In this document: positions 21,265 through 28,900 of the stretch, one piece after another
Layout of the letters: every line of letters begins with the position of its first letter
Position numbering within the stretch: position 1 is the stretch's first letter
Source: an uncultured Eubacteriales bacterium
Lineage (GTDB): Bacteria > Bacillota > Clostridia > Oscillospirales > Oscillospiraceae
Length of the DNA stretch: 36,079 nt
Direction: 5' to 3'
Assembly (NCBI GenBank): GCA_900549405.1
Contig: URNZ01000015.1
Location: 1-36,079 of the forward strand
Made by a program: the position numbers and the translations under genes
The notes under the pieces: generated by a model
Seen by the model: only the letters and a program-made list of their open reading frames with translations
What the model was told of the DNA's origin: nothing
Databases searched by the model: none

Positions 21265-22435
21265 GGTTCGTTTCCTCCATAGGGAGACCGAAGCGGAACA
21301 CCGCCCCGCCCTCCGGGTTATTGCCCGCGGCGAAGAAGCCGCCGTGGGCCTTGATGATGCTTTGACAGACGGACAGGCCGATGCCCATACCCCGAGAGGT
21401 GTCGCCGGAGAGCTTTTTGTCCAGCTGCTTGCCGGCCTGCACGGCCTGGCAGATCTCGGGGGACAGGCCCTTGCCCCGGTCCCGGACCTCCACCACCGCC
21501 CAGTCGTCCTGGCGGAACAGGTGCAGGGTGATGTGCTGGGTGTCGCCGGAGTGGCGGATGGCGTTTTCCAGCAGATTCACCATCACCTGCTTGACCAGCA
21601 TGGGTTCCATGGGAAAATATAGGATGTCCTCGGACAGGTCCAGCTCCACGTGGCAGTCGGGAAAGCGGCGGCGGGTGGTGAGGATGGCGTCCCCGGCCAC
21701 CTCCTCCAGCATCTCCTCGTGCTTTTTCAGGGGGATGTTGCCGTCTTGAATGCGGGTGATGGACAGCAGATTCTCTACCATAATAATGAGGGAGTCGGCG
21801 TCGTTTTTGATGTCCCGCAGCATGGCCACGTTCTGGGGGGAGACCTCCGGGCTGCTCAGCAGCACCGAGGCGGCACCGGAGATGGAGGTGAGGGGGGTGC
21901 GCAGGTCGTGGGACACCGCCCGGAGGATGTTGCCCCGGATGGTCTCCCGGGCGGACTCCAGCTGGATGGCCGCCTTCTCGGCGTTGAGCCGCTCGTTCAG
22001 CTCGTACAGGGATTTGGTGCGCTTTTCCTGGCGGATGGCCTCCGCCCGCTGGTTTTTGGTCCGGGTGGTCAGGGCGCACACCACGCAGGAGATGGCCACC
22101 ATAGAGATCATGGCCACCGGATAGCCCGCGTAGCTCAAAGAGAAGGCGGCGTATGGCACCATGAAGAAGAAGTTGATGCAGAAGCCGCCGATGATGGAGG
22201 AGACGATGCCATAGGCATACCCCTCGGTGAGCAGCGAGATCATGACCACCGCCAGCACAAAGACCAGGGCGGAGTTGTTTTCGCCCCCGGTGTGGTTGAT
22301 CAGAATGCCGCTGGCCAGATAGGCCCCGCACAGGAACAGGGCGGAGACGATGAGACTGCGTGGCGTCTCTGGGATGCGGAGAAACTGCTCCCGGACTCTG
22401 CGGTAAATACGCTTTGCCCAGCTGGGGATAGACAC
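21257..22435 (-). CDS. kdpD: KdpD-like sensor kinase lacking the N-terminal KdpD domain
   Basis: This protein of 392 residues has four predicted helices (about 28-122) of the DUF4118 transmembrane module of KdpD. A linker, HisKA with His176 (AVSHDLRTPLTSISGA) and an ATPase domain with ENAIRHSG, VRDRGKGL and GMGIGLSVC follow. The large N-terminal KdpD domain and USP domain of E. coli KdpD are missing; the protein begins right before the first helix. GTG 22435 is the start, because AGGAGG lies eight bases before it, while the GTG at 22444 overlaps the ribosome site. It should sense K+ limitation or ionic stress through the membrane part. It overlaps kdpE by eight bases. Confidence 0.87.
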   Translation of the reverse strand: MSIPSWAKRIYRRVREQFLRIPETPRSLIVSALFLCGAYLASGILINHTGGENNSALVFVLAVVMISLLTEGYAYGIVSSIIGGFCINFFFMVPYAAFSLSYAGYPVAMISMVAISCVVCALTTRTKNQRAEAIRQEKRTKSLYELNERLNAEKAAIQLESARETIRGNILRAVSHDLRTPLTSISGAASVLLSSPEVSPQNVAMLRDIKNDADSLIIMVENLLSITRIQDGNIPLKKHEEMLEEVAGDAILTTRRRFPDCHVELDLSEDILYFPMEPMLVKQVMVNLLENAIRHSGDTQHITLHLFRQDDWAVVEVRDRGKGLSPEICQAVQAGKQLDKKLSGDTSRGMGIGLSVCQSIIKAHGGFFAAGNNPEGGAVFRFGLPMEETNHA

Positions 22436-22471
22436 GGCGGACACCTCCTGGTGAGATGAAAGATCACAGCA

Positions 22472-22499
22472 GGTCCCGGCCTGGGGCCGGGACCGTTTT
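22472..22499 (-). other. Strong hairpin in the kdpD leader
   Basis: GGTCCCGGCC (22472-22481) and GGCCGGGACC (22485-22494) form a perfect 10-bp stem with a TGG loop. On the minus strand it falls between the promoter and the ribosome site of kdpD. There is no T-run on that strand, so it may act on translation or mRNA stability; the T-run lies on the plus strand, where no gene reads into it. Confidence 0.65.
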
Positions 22500-22503
22500 C
22501 TTT

Positions 22504-22532
22504 ATTATATCAGCAAACAAAAATGCCGTAAA
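22504..22532 (-). promoter_or_regulatory. Strong sigma-A promoter of kdpDE
   Basis: TTTACG (22532-22527), a 17-base spacer and TATAAT (22509-22504) with TGA just before the -10 (extended -10). It lies about 70 bases before the kdpD start. Confidence 0.85.
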
Positions 22533-22614
22533 GGGGGAGAAGTCTGAAAACCGCCGTTGAAAACCCCACCTAGATATGATAGCATGAGAAAAAAGAGACA
22601 AGGAGGACTCCGCC

Positions 22615-23385
22615 ATGAACGAAAAGGAACGTTCCGTCCAGTTTCATATCCAGTGCGCCCAGGGGGACGTGGGCAAATACTGCATCCTCCCCGGCGACCC
22701 GGGCCGGTGCAGGGCCATTGCCCAGCGGTTTGACGGGGCGGTACATGTAAAGACCAACCGGGAATTCGAGACCTGGACGGGGGAGCTGCTGGGGGAGCGG
22801 GTGAGCGTGGTGTCCACCGGTATCGGCGGACCCTCCGCCGCCATCGCCATGGAGGAGCTGGCCAATCTGGGCGCCCACACCTTTATCCGGGTGGGCACCT
22901 GCGGCGGCATCGACCTGTCCGTACAGAGCGACGACGTGGTGGTGGCCACCGGGGCGGTGCGCATGGAGGGCACCAGCCGGGAGTATGCCCCCATCGAGTG
23001 GCCCGCCGTGGCCGACTATCAGGCGGTGGACGCCCTGGTCCGCTCCTGCAAGGCCCTGGGCAAGCCCTGGCACGCCGGGGTGGTGCAGAGCAAGGACTCC
23101 TTCTATGGCCAGCACTCCCCGGGCCGGATGCCCGTGTCCTATGACCTGGAGCAGAAGTGGCAGGCGTGGAAGCGGCTGGGGGTGCTGGCCTCGGAGATGG
23201 AGGGGGCCGCCCTGTTCACTGTGGCCGCCGCCCGCCGTGTGCGCTGCGGAGCGGTGTTCCACGTCATCTGGAACCAGGAGCGGGAGGCCGCCGGACTGGA
23301 CCAGAAAGAATCCCTGGACACCTCCGCCGCCATCGATGTAGGCGTGGAGGCCCTGAAGCTGCTGATCCAGGAGGATAAAAAATAA
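22615..23385 (+). CDS. udp: Uridine phosphorylase-like nucleoside phosphorylase
   Basis: The 256-residue protein belongs to the PNP/UDP family: [13 protein letters not shown] (phosphate loop), [24 protein letters not shown] and [13 protein letters not shown] (ribose/Met-Glu site). These favour uridine phosphorylase, which splits uridine and phosphate to uracil and ribose 1-phosphate. The ribosome site AAGGAGG lies eight bases before the ATG. Two further genes follow at 16- and 28-base gaps, so this is the first gene of a three-gene unit that ends at 24598. The exact substrate is inferred from motif pattern. Confidence 0.9.
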   Translation: MNEKERSVQFHIQCAQGDVGKYCILPGDPGRCRAIAQRFDGAVHVKTNREFETWTGELLGERVSVVSTGIGGPSAAIAMEELANLGAHTFIRVGTCGGIDLSVQSDDVVVATGAVRMEGTSREYAPIEWPAVADYQAVDALVRSCKALGKPWHAGVVQSKDSFYGQHSPGRMPVSYDLEQKWQAWKRLGVLASEMEGAALFTVAAARRVRCGAVFHVIWNQEREAAGLDQKESLDTSAAIDVGVEALKLLIQEDKK

Positions 23386-23401
23386 AAAGCGGGGTGGTTT
23401 T

Positions 23402-23710
23402 ATGTGGAATGTCACCTGGCGGATTTATATACGGATCGCATTTTTCCTGGCCTGTGTCAATGTCTTTGCGGCGGGAAAGAGAAAGCAGATGATGTCCCAT
23501 GTCCTTACATTTGGCAGTTTGATGTTTGGAGCGCTGGCAGCTTTCACGGAGCTCAAGATGGTGAACATGTGGTATGAATTCGGAGAAGTGGTGGAGCTGG
23601 AAATGCTCCCTAAAATATATCACAGGCTGACGATAGAGATCCCTTTGCTGCTGCTGATAAACCTTATCCCCTTGATCGTTCTGTTTCTGTTAAAGAAAAG
23701 AGACAAATAG
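23402..23710 (+). CDS. Small membrane protein of unknown function
   Basis: This 102-residue protein has three or so hydrophobic stretches: a first near residues 9-24, a second near 32-48 and a strongly hydrophobic C-terminal one (EIPLLLLINLIPLIVLFLL) followed by KKRDK. It is thus an integral membrane protein with a positive C-terminal tail. I recognise no family. Codon use is less GC-rich than its neighbours (ATA, TTT, AAA are frequent), which hints at later arrival. It lies between a uridine phosphorylase and an inositol-phosphatase-family gene, probably in one transcript. Confidence 0.7.
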   Translation: MWNVTWRIYIRIAFFLACVNVFAAGKRKQMMSHVLTFGSLMFGALAAFTELKMVNMWYEFGEVVELEMLPKIYHRLTIEIPLLLLINLIPLIVLFLLKKRDK

Positions 23711-23738
23711 AAGCATTTTACGCAGGAGGCAATCTATA

Positions 23739-24536
23739 ATGAACACGCAGGACCCGAAGTTTTTGGAACAGGTTGAGCAGGCGGTGCGGGAGGCCGGACA
23801 GATCTTTTATGACCGGACCAAGGCCAGCCACATGAAGCACAAGGGGGTCACCGACTTTGTCACCGAGGTGGACCTGTCGGTGCAGACCTTTTTAAAGGAG
23901 CGCCTGGCCCAGATCGCCCCCCAGGTGCAGCTGATGGGGGAGGAGAAGGACAACAGCGACCTGGACTTTGAAAAGCCCATGTGGATCCTGGACCCGGTGG
24001 ACGGGACCATGAACCTGGTCCACGGCTTCCGCCACAGCGCCGTGTCCCTGGCCCTGGCGGATAAAGGGCAAGTGGAGCTGGGCCTGGTGTACGACCCCTA
24101 TGCCGGGGAGTTGTTCTCCGCCCGGCGGGGCGGCGGGGCCTTTGTGAACGGGGAGGCCATCCATGTCAGCACCGCCCGGCGCCTGGCCGACTGCCTGGTG
24201 GATGTGGGCACCAACCCCAGCCAGCGGGAGCTGGCGGACCGGAATTTCCGGTGGCTGCGGGCGGTGTATGACCGCTGTCACGACGTCCGCCGGGTGGGGG
24301 CGGCCTCGGTGGATCTGTGCTATGTGGCGGCGGGCCGGCTGGACGCCTATGTGGAGAGCGGCCTGAAGCCCTGGGACTTTGCCGCGGGCCTTCTCATCGT
24401 TCAGGAGGCCGGGGGAGCCGTTTTGACGGCGGATGGAGCGGCCCCCTCCCTGAAAATGGGCGGCGACGTCATGGGCACCAACGGGGCCGTGACGGAGGAA
24501 CTGCTGGCGGTGCTGCGTCAGGCAGCGAACGGGTGA
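23739..24536 (+). CDS. Inositol monophosphatase-family enzyme
   Basis: The 265-residue protein has the family metal-binding motifs: GEEKDNSDL (Glu), WILDPVDGTMNLVHGF (DPxDGTxN) and KPWDFAAGLLIVQEAGG (WDxAAG). These Mg2+ enzymes remove phosphate from inositol phosphate, or from 3'-phosphoadenosine 5'-phosphate and sugar phosphates in some members. Which is used here cannot be told. The ribosome site AGGAGG lies nine bases before the ATG. It is the last gene of its unit, 28 bases after the small membrane protein, and precedes the terminator 24562-24600. Confidence 0.9.
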   Translation: MNTQDPKFLEQVEQAVREAGQIFYDRTKASHMKHKGVTDFVTEVDLSVQTFLKERLAQIAPQVQLMGEEKDNSDLDFEKPMWILDPVDGTMNLVHGFRHSAVSLALADKGQVELGLVYDPYAGELFSARRGGGAFVNGEAIHVSTARRLADCLVDVGTNPSQRELADRNFRWLRAVYDRCHDVRRVGAASVDLCYVAAGRLDAYVESGLKPWDFAAGLLIVQEAGGAVLTADGAAPSLKMGGDVMGTNGAVTEELLAVLRQAANG

Positions 24537-24561
24537 ATATAAATACAGAACAGAGTTTTCT

Positions 24562-24605
24562 AACAGACCGGCGGAGTTCTCTTCTCTGCCGGTCTGTTCT
24601 TGTAT
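24562..24605 (+). terminator. Terminator after the inositol-phosphatase gene
   Basis: An 11-bp stem (24562-24572 with 24588-24598, AACAGACCGGC) extends inwards with GAG/CTC and is followed by a short T-rich tail (CTTGTAT). Confidence 0.75.
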
Positions 24606-24692
24606 AGACGATATCGCAATGCAGTGTACTAGTGAATCACCTAATTGCTGTGATGTTGCATAAAGAATAAAGTAAAAATCGAAAAGTTTTTA

Positions 24693-24721
24693 TTGAATTT
24701 ATCTAAAACATCGGTTATAAT
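24693..24721 (+). promoter_or_regulatory. Strong promoter of the histidine locus
   Basis: TTGAAT (24693-24698), a 17-base spacer and a perfect TATAAT (24716-24721) in an AT-rich stretch (24640-24730). Transcription should start near 24728, leaving a leader of about 165 bases. Confidence 0.9.
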
Positions 24722-24727
24722 AAAAAT

Positions 24728-24893
24728 CGTTAAGAACAGAGGAGAGGAGACCCGATAGATTTTAAGCCTCTCAAAGCCCGGTGGTGCTAGCCCGCGCGGG
24801 AGAGAGATAAGGTCAAAGGGTCGAATCGCAAACGCATGAAACCGCTGTTTTTAGAAGAAGGGAAAAGAACGAATTGAAAAGAGGGGTAATAAC
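24728..24893 (+). ncRNA. Structured 5' leader, possible riboswitch
   Basis: The leader contains GAGAGG (24742-24747) that can pair with CCTCTC (24767-24772), while GGGAGAG (24798-24804) can pair with the same CCTCTC. GACCC (24749-24753) can also pair with GGGTC (24818-24822). A compact CCCGCGCGGG hairpin lies at 24791-24800. Competing helices are what a riboswitch or attenuator needs. I do not recognise a known riboswitch class, and no T-box sequence is present. Structures were built by eye. Confidence 0.45.
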
Positions 24894-26204
24894 ATGTCAT
24901 TATTAACGAATCCCGTTCTGGTATCCGTCGTTGTCCTTTGCGTCCTGTGCCTGCTCAAGCTGAACGTGCTGATGTCCCTGATCATCGCCGCTATGACCGG
25001 CGCTGTTCTGGGCGGCATCTCCATCCCCGACGCGATGGGCATCCTGTGCGACGGCTTCTCCGGCAACGCCAACACCGCTCTGGCTTATGTGCTGCTGGGC
25101 ACCTTCGCCACCGCCATCGCCTCCACCGGTCTGGCCGACATGGCCTCCAAGAAGCTGTCCCAGATCATGGGCGGCAAGAGCGCCTCTGTGCTGCTGCTGA
25201 TCCTGGCCGCTGTGGCCTGCCTGTCTCAGAACCTGATCCCCGTGCACATCGCTTTCATCCCCATCCTGATCCCCCCCATGCTGGCCATGTTCAATGAGAT
25301 GAAGGTCGACCGCCGCGGCGTGGCCTGTGCTCTGTCCTTCGGCCTGAAGGCCCCCTACATCTCCATCCCCTTCGGCTTCGGTGCCATCTTCATGGGCATC
25401 ATCGCCGACAACATGACCGCCAACGGCATGGAGACCTCCGTCAGCGAAGTTTCCCACTACAACTGGATGCTGGGCTGCTGCATGCTGGTCGGCCTGCTGA
25501 TCGCCGTGTTCGTCACCTATCGCAAGCCCCGTGAGTACAAGATGGTCGCTGCCGACACTGCCGCTTCCGATGCCGCCTCTGACCGCTTTACCGCTGCTCA
25601 CGCCGTGACCCTGGTCGCCATCCTGGGCGTGGTCGTGGTCCAGGTCCTGGCCGACTCCCTGGCTCTGGCCGCTCTGACCGGCGTTGCCATCATGATCGTT
25701 GGCGGCGCTGTTAAGTGGAACAAGATCGACGAGCAGTTTGACGGCGGCGTCCGCATCATGGGCCTGATCGGCTTCATCATGCTGGTCGCTGGCGGCTACG
25801 CTGAGGTCATGAAGGCCACCGGCGCTGTCAACGAGCTGGTCGAGGCCGCTATCGCCGTCATGGGCGGCAATAAGTGGATCGCCGCCACCGTGATTACCCT
25901 GATCGGCCTGCTGGTCACCATGGGTATCGGCTCCTCCTTCAGCACCGTGCCTGTCGTTGCCATCCTGTACGTTCCTCTGTGCCAGCGGATGGGCTTCTCC
26001 ATCCCCGCTACCATCATCCTGATGTCCGCTGCCGCCGCTCTGGGCGATGCCGGTTCCCCCGCTTCCGACACCACCCTGGGCCCCACCGCCGGCCTGAACG
26101 CCGACGGCCAGCACAACCACATCTGGGACACCTGCGTGCCTACCTTCCTGCACTATAACATCCCCCTGATGATTGGCGCCATCGTCCTGTCCCAGTTCGT
26201 GTAA
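24894..26204 (+). CDS. Na+/H+ antiporter-family transporter (YuiF-like), probable histidine importer
   Basis: The 436-residue protein has about 12 membrane helices with many Gly/Ala residues and long, symmetric halves. It resembles the NhaC-related Na+/H+ antiporter family that includes B. subtilis YuiF, which often sits beside hutH and is considered an amino-acid transporter. The sequence AAALGDAGSPASDTTLGPTAGL near residues 380-405 is a likely substrate or ion loop. The position directly before histidine ammonia-lyase points to histidine (or histidine-related) uptake, with Na+ or H+ coupling. GAGGGG is the weak ribosome site. Its codon use (GCT, GTC, CGC) suggests high expression, different from most of the window. 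Confidence 0.82.
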   Translation: MSLLTNPVLVSVVVLCVLCLLKLNVLMSLIIAAMTGAVLGGISIPDAMGILCDGFSGNANTALAYVLLGTFATAIASTGLADMASKKLSQIMGGKSASVLLLILAAVACLSQNLIPVHIAFIPILIPPMLAMFNEMKVDRRGVACALSFGLKAPYISIPFGFGAIFMGIIADNMTANGMETSVSEVSHYNWMLGCCMLVGLLIAVFVTYRKPREYKMVAADTAASDAASDRFTAAHAVTLVAILGVVVVQVLADSLALAALTGVAIMIVGGAVKWNKIDEQFDGGVRIMGLIGFIMLVAGGYAEVMKATGAVNELVEAAIAVMGGNKWIAATVITLIGLLVTMGIGSSFSTVPVVAILYVPLCQRMGFSIPATIILMSAAAALGDAGSPASDTTLGPTAGLNADGQHNHIWDTCVPTFLHYNIPLMIGAIVLSQFV

Positions 26205-26221
26205 TTCCTTAAAATGCTCAT

Positions 26222-26254
26222 GTATCCCGCCCGGATATTTTCCGGGCGGGATAC
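26222..26254 (+). other. Strong intercistronic stem-loop
   Basis: A 14-bp perfect stem (26222-26235 with 26241-26254, GTATCCCGCCCGGA) lies between the transporter and hutH, without a T-run. It may stabilise the upstream message or reduce read-through. Confidence 0.7.
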
Positions 26255-26317
26255 CAAAGCTAATTACTGCAAACGAAGGCGGAACAACCGCCCTGATTTG
26301 GAAGGAGTAATTTTAGA

Positions 26318-27886
26318 ATGCTGTACAATCCCAAAGCTATCAAGAATGTCGTTCTGGACGGCCACAGCCTGACCCTGGAGAGCTTCGTCGCTGTCTCCCG
26401 CTTCGGCGCCACCGTCGAGCTGGCCCCCTCCGCTCTGGAGGCCATGAAGAAGTCCCGCGCCCTGGCCGAGAAGATCGCCGCTGAGAAGCGCGTGGCCTAT
26501 GGTATCACCACCGGCTTCGGCGACTTCCAGAAGGTGGCCGTCAGCGCCGAGATGAGCAACCAGCTGTCCACCAACCTGATCCTGAGCCACTGCACCGCCA
26601 TGGGCGAGCCCTATGCCGACGAGGTGGCCCGCGGCATGCTGCTGCTGCGCGCCAACGCTCTGTGCGTGGGCGTGTCCGGCGTGCGTCCTCTGCTGGTCGA
26701 GATGATGATCGAGATGCTGAACAAGGGCGTCACCCCCATCATCCCCCAGAAGGGCTCCCTGGGCTCCTCCGGCGACCTGGCTCCTCTGGCTCACATGTCC
26801 CTGCCTCTGCTGGGCCGTGGCCGCGCCAAGTTCGAGGGCGTGGAGATGTCCGGCGCCGAGGCCATGGCCAAGGCCGGCATCAAGACCCTGGACACCCTGG
26901 TCAGCAAGGAGGGCCTGGGCCTGACCAACGGCACCTGCGCTATGACCTCCGTTGGCTCCCTGGCTCTGTATGACACCATCTGCGCCGCTCAGATGGGCGA
27001 CATCATCGGCTCTCTGGACTTTGAGGGCCTGACCGGTCTGCGCAACGCTTTCGATCCCCGTATCCACGCTGTCCGTGGTCAGAAGGGCCAGATGCTGGTC
27101 GCCGAGAACATGGCCAAGCTGCTGGAGGGCTCTGAGATCATCGACAACTGCCAGCACGACCGCGTGCAGGACGCCTATGCCCTGCGCTGCATCCCCCAGC
27201 TGCACGGCGCTGTCCGTGACGCCCTGGACTATGTCCTGGACAAGGTGGAGATCGAGCTGAACGCCGTGACCGATAACCCCCTGATGTTCCTGGAGGACGA
27301 GGCTGTTATCTCCGGCGGCAACTTCCATGGCGAGCCCATGGCCATCCCCTTCGACACTCTGGGCATCGCCGCTTCCGAGCTGGCCGACGCCTCTGAGCGC
27401 CGTATCGAGCGTATGGTCAACGCCGCTCTGTCCAACGGCCTGACCCCCTTCCTGACCGTCGAGGGCGGCGTGAACTCCGGCTATATGATCGTGCAGTATG
27501 CCGCCGCTTCCATGGTGTCCGAGAACAAGATCTATGCCCACCCCGCCTCCGTGGACTCCATCCCCTCCTCCGCCAACCAGGAGGATATCGTGTCCATGGG
27601 CACCACCGCTGGTCGTAAGGCTGGCATGATCGTGAAGAACACCCTGGATTGTCTGGCTCTGGAGCTGATGACCTCCTGCCAGGCCATCGACATCCGCCGT
27701 CGCCTGAACAGCCACGGCCAGGGCATCACCCCCCTGCACCAGGCCATCTACAACAAGGTCCGCGAGAAGGTCGCCTTCTTCGAGATCGACCGTGAGATCT
27801 GGCCCGACATCCAGGCTGTGAAGGAAATGATCTACAGCGGCGAGCTGCTGGAGCTGATCAAGGAGTATATCCCCGACTTCCAGTAA
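26318..27886 (+). CDS. hutH: Histidine ammonia-lyase
   Basis: The 522-residue protein is of the MIO-dependent aromatic amino-acid lyase family. It has YGITTGFGDF (catalytic Tyr), NLILSHCTAMG (the Ser-His pair typical of histidine-specific lyases), LTNGTCAMTS (Asn), DAYALRCIPQLHG, DNPLMFL, SGGNFHGEP and PSSANQEDIVSMG. It should turn histidine into urocanate and ammonia in the cytoplasm. The tripeptide that makes the MIO cofactor is Ser150-Ser151-Gly152, instead of the usual Ala-Ser-Gly. The gene follows the transporter after 113 bases, with GGAAGGAG ten bases before the ATG. Further urocanate-degrading genes (hutU, hutI) are not in the window. Substrate assignment relies on the Ser-His pair. 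Confidence 0.92.
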   Translation: MLYNPKAIKNVVLDGHSLTLESFVAVSRFGATVELAPSALEAMKKSRALAEKIAAEKRVAYGITTGFGDFQKVAVSAEMSNQLSTNLILSHCTAMGEPYADEVARGMLLLRANALCVGVSGVRPLLVEMMIEMLNKGVTPIIPQKGSLGSSGDLAPLAHMSLPLLGRGRAKFEGVEMSGAEAMAKAGIKTLDTLVSKEGLGLTNGTCAMTSVGSLALYDTICAAQMGDIIGSLDFEGLTGLRNAFDPRIHAVRGQKGQMLVAENMAKLLEGSEIIDNCQHDRVQDAYALRCIPQLHGAVRDALDYVLDKVEIELNAVTDNPLMFLEDEAVISGGNFHGEPMAIPFDTLGIAASELADASERRIERMVNAALSNGLTPFLTVEGGVNSGYMIVQYAAASMVSENKIYAHPASVDSIPSSANQEDIVSMGTTAGRKAGMIVKNTLDCLALELMTSCQAIDIRRRLNSHGQGITPLHQAIYNKVREKVAFFEIDREIWPDIQAVKEMIYSGELLELIKEYIPDFQ

Positions 27887-27912
27887 TTCTCCCCTTACAC
27901 TTGTTTTCCCCT

Positions 27913-27948
27913 CGGGGGCAAGGGCTTTGCCCTTGCCCCCGTTTTTTT
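27913..27948 (+). terminator. Terminator after hutH
   Basis: A 12-bp perfect stem (27914-27925 with 27929-27940, GGGGGCAAGGGC) with a TTT loop and a seven-T run. It should end most hutH transcripts before the epimerase gene. Confidence 0.95.
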
Positions 27949-27962
27949 CTCCCATTCTTTCT

Positions 27963-27995
27963 GTATTCCCTGCCCCCGCAGGGGGCGGGGAATAC
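27963..27995 (+). other. Second hairpin before the DapF-like gene
   Basis: A 15-bp stem with one T-G wobble (27963-27977 with 27981-27995, GTATTCCC outermost) follows the hutH terminator. It lacks a T-run and may be part of a leader or a mRNA-protecting end. Confidence 0.65.
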
Positions 27996-28047
27996 AATGT
28001 TTTCTATTGATGGCCAGAACTTAAAAAAAGAAGGAGCGTGTGTCATT

Positions 28048-28836
28048 ATGAAGCTGAACGTACTGCGCGCCGACCCGGCGGGCAACATCACCCTGTTTGT
28101 GCTGGACCCCGTGGAGAAGAGCCGCCGGGCGGACGTCGCCGCCCAGCTGATGGCCGTGCCTGAATATAAAGCTGAGCAAGTGGGCTTTGTCTGCAACCCC
28201 CAGGAGGGGGGCGACGGGCGCATGGAGATGATGGGCGGCGAGTTCTGCGGCAACGCCACCCGGGCCTTTGGCCTGCTGACGGCCAAGAAGATGGGCGCCC
28301 CCGCCCACGTGCGCATCGAGACCAGCGGCTGCGACCACATCGTCACCGTGGACACCGACCTGGCCGCCGGGACCTCCCGGGCGGAGATGCCCCTGCCCCA
28401 GTGGCTGAAGAATGTGGAGTTCGCCGGGCACAAGGGCACCCTGGTCCACCTGGGCGGCATCGCCCACCTGGTGCTGGAGAACGTGGAGCCCAGCAAGGCC
28501 GTCTTTGACCAGGCCGAGCCTCTGTTCCAGGACATCCCCGGCCTGGACGCCTATGGCGTCATCTTCCTGGACACCAACACCCTGCACATGACCCCCCTGG
28601 TGAAGGTGCCCGCCACCAACACCCTGGTGTGGGAGGGCAGCTGTGGGTCCGGTTCCCTGGCCTCCGCCCTGGCCCAGAGCCGGGACATGGCCGACGGCAC
28701 CTTCAGCCGCAGCTACATCCAGCCCGCCGGTACCGTCACCGCCACCGCGGTGCGGGAGGGCGGCAAAGTGGTCAAGACCTACATCGGCGGCCCCGTCACC
28801 CTGGGTGAGCCCTTCGAGACCGAGGTCAAGGGCTGA
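28048..28836 (+). CDS. DapF-like epimerase, possible histidine racemase
   Basis: This 262-residue protein has the diaminopimelate-epimerase fold pattern: GGEFCGNATRAFG has the first catalytic Cys (Cys67) and GSCGSGSLASA the second (Cys199). They would act as the acid/base pair of cofactor-free epimerisation. It differs from true DapF in motif surroundings, and its place beside hutH and a histidine-type transporter is like the histidine racemases of the DapF-like family (for example CntK-type). I infer L-/D-histidine interconversion, but DAP epimerisation or another substrate is possible. The ribosome site is GAAGGAG, with an 11-base spacer. It may have its own promoter, since the hutH terminator precedes it. 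Confidence 0.75.
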   Translation: MKLNVLRADPAGNITLFVLDPVEKSRRADVAAQLMAVPEYKAEQVGFVCNPQEGGDGRMEMMGGEFCGNATRAFGLLTAKKMGAPAHVRIETSGCDHIVTVDTDLAAGTSRAEMPLPQWLKNVEFAGHKGTLVHLGGIAHLVLENVEPSKAVFDQAEPLFQDIPGLDAYGVIFLDTNTLHMTPLVKVPATNTLVWEGSCGSGSLASALAQSRDMADGTFSRSYIQPAGTVTATAVREGGKVVKTYIGGPVTLGEPFETEVKG

Positions 28837-28861
28837 AATCAACTCTCTTGCAGAAGACAGC

Positions 28862-28895
28862 AAAGCAGCACCCGTTTCGGCGGGTGCTGCTTTTG
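28862..28895. terminator. Bidirectional terminator between the epimerase and XRE genes
   Basis: A 13-bp stem (28862-28874 with 28881-28893, AAAGCAGCACCCG) ends with TTTT on the plus strand and TTTG on the minus strand. Confidence 0.85.
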
Positions 28896-28900
28896 CGCGC

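Noticed and set aside
22472..22499. Plus-strand terminator before udp
   Set aside because: It has a T-run, but no plus-strand gene lies upstream; kdpD is on the other strand. Kept as a leader hairpin.
24781..24800. T-box (GGTGGT...CCGCG) in the histidine leader
   Set aside because: The conserved UGGNACC core is not present, and no stem I with AGUA features is seen.
24903..26153. A 416-residue frame on the minus strand opposite the transporter
   Set aside because: It is a codon-bias shadow: repetitive His/Gly/Asp-rich protein, no ribosome site, and the plus strand encodes a clear membrane transporter.
26222..26254. Terminator between the transporter and hutH
   Set aside because: There is a strong stem but no T-run, so it is listed as an intercistronic hairpin.
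26264..27997. A 577-residue frame opposite hutH
   Set aside because: Same cause as above; low-complexity product, and hutH has all catalytic motifs.
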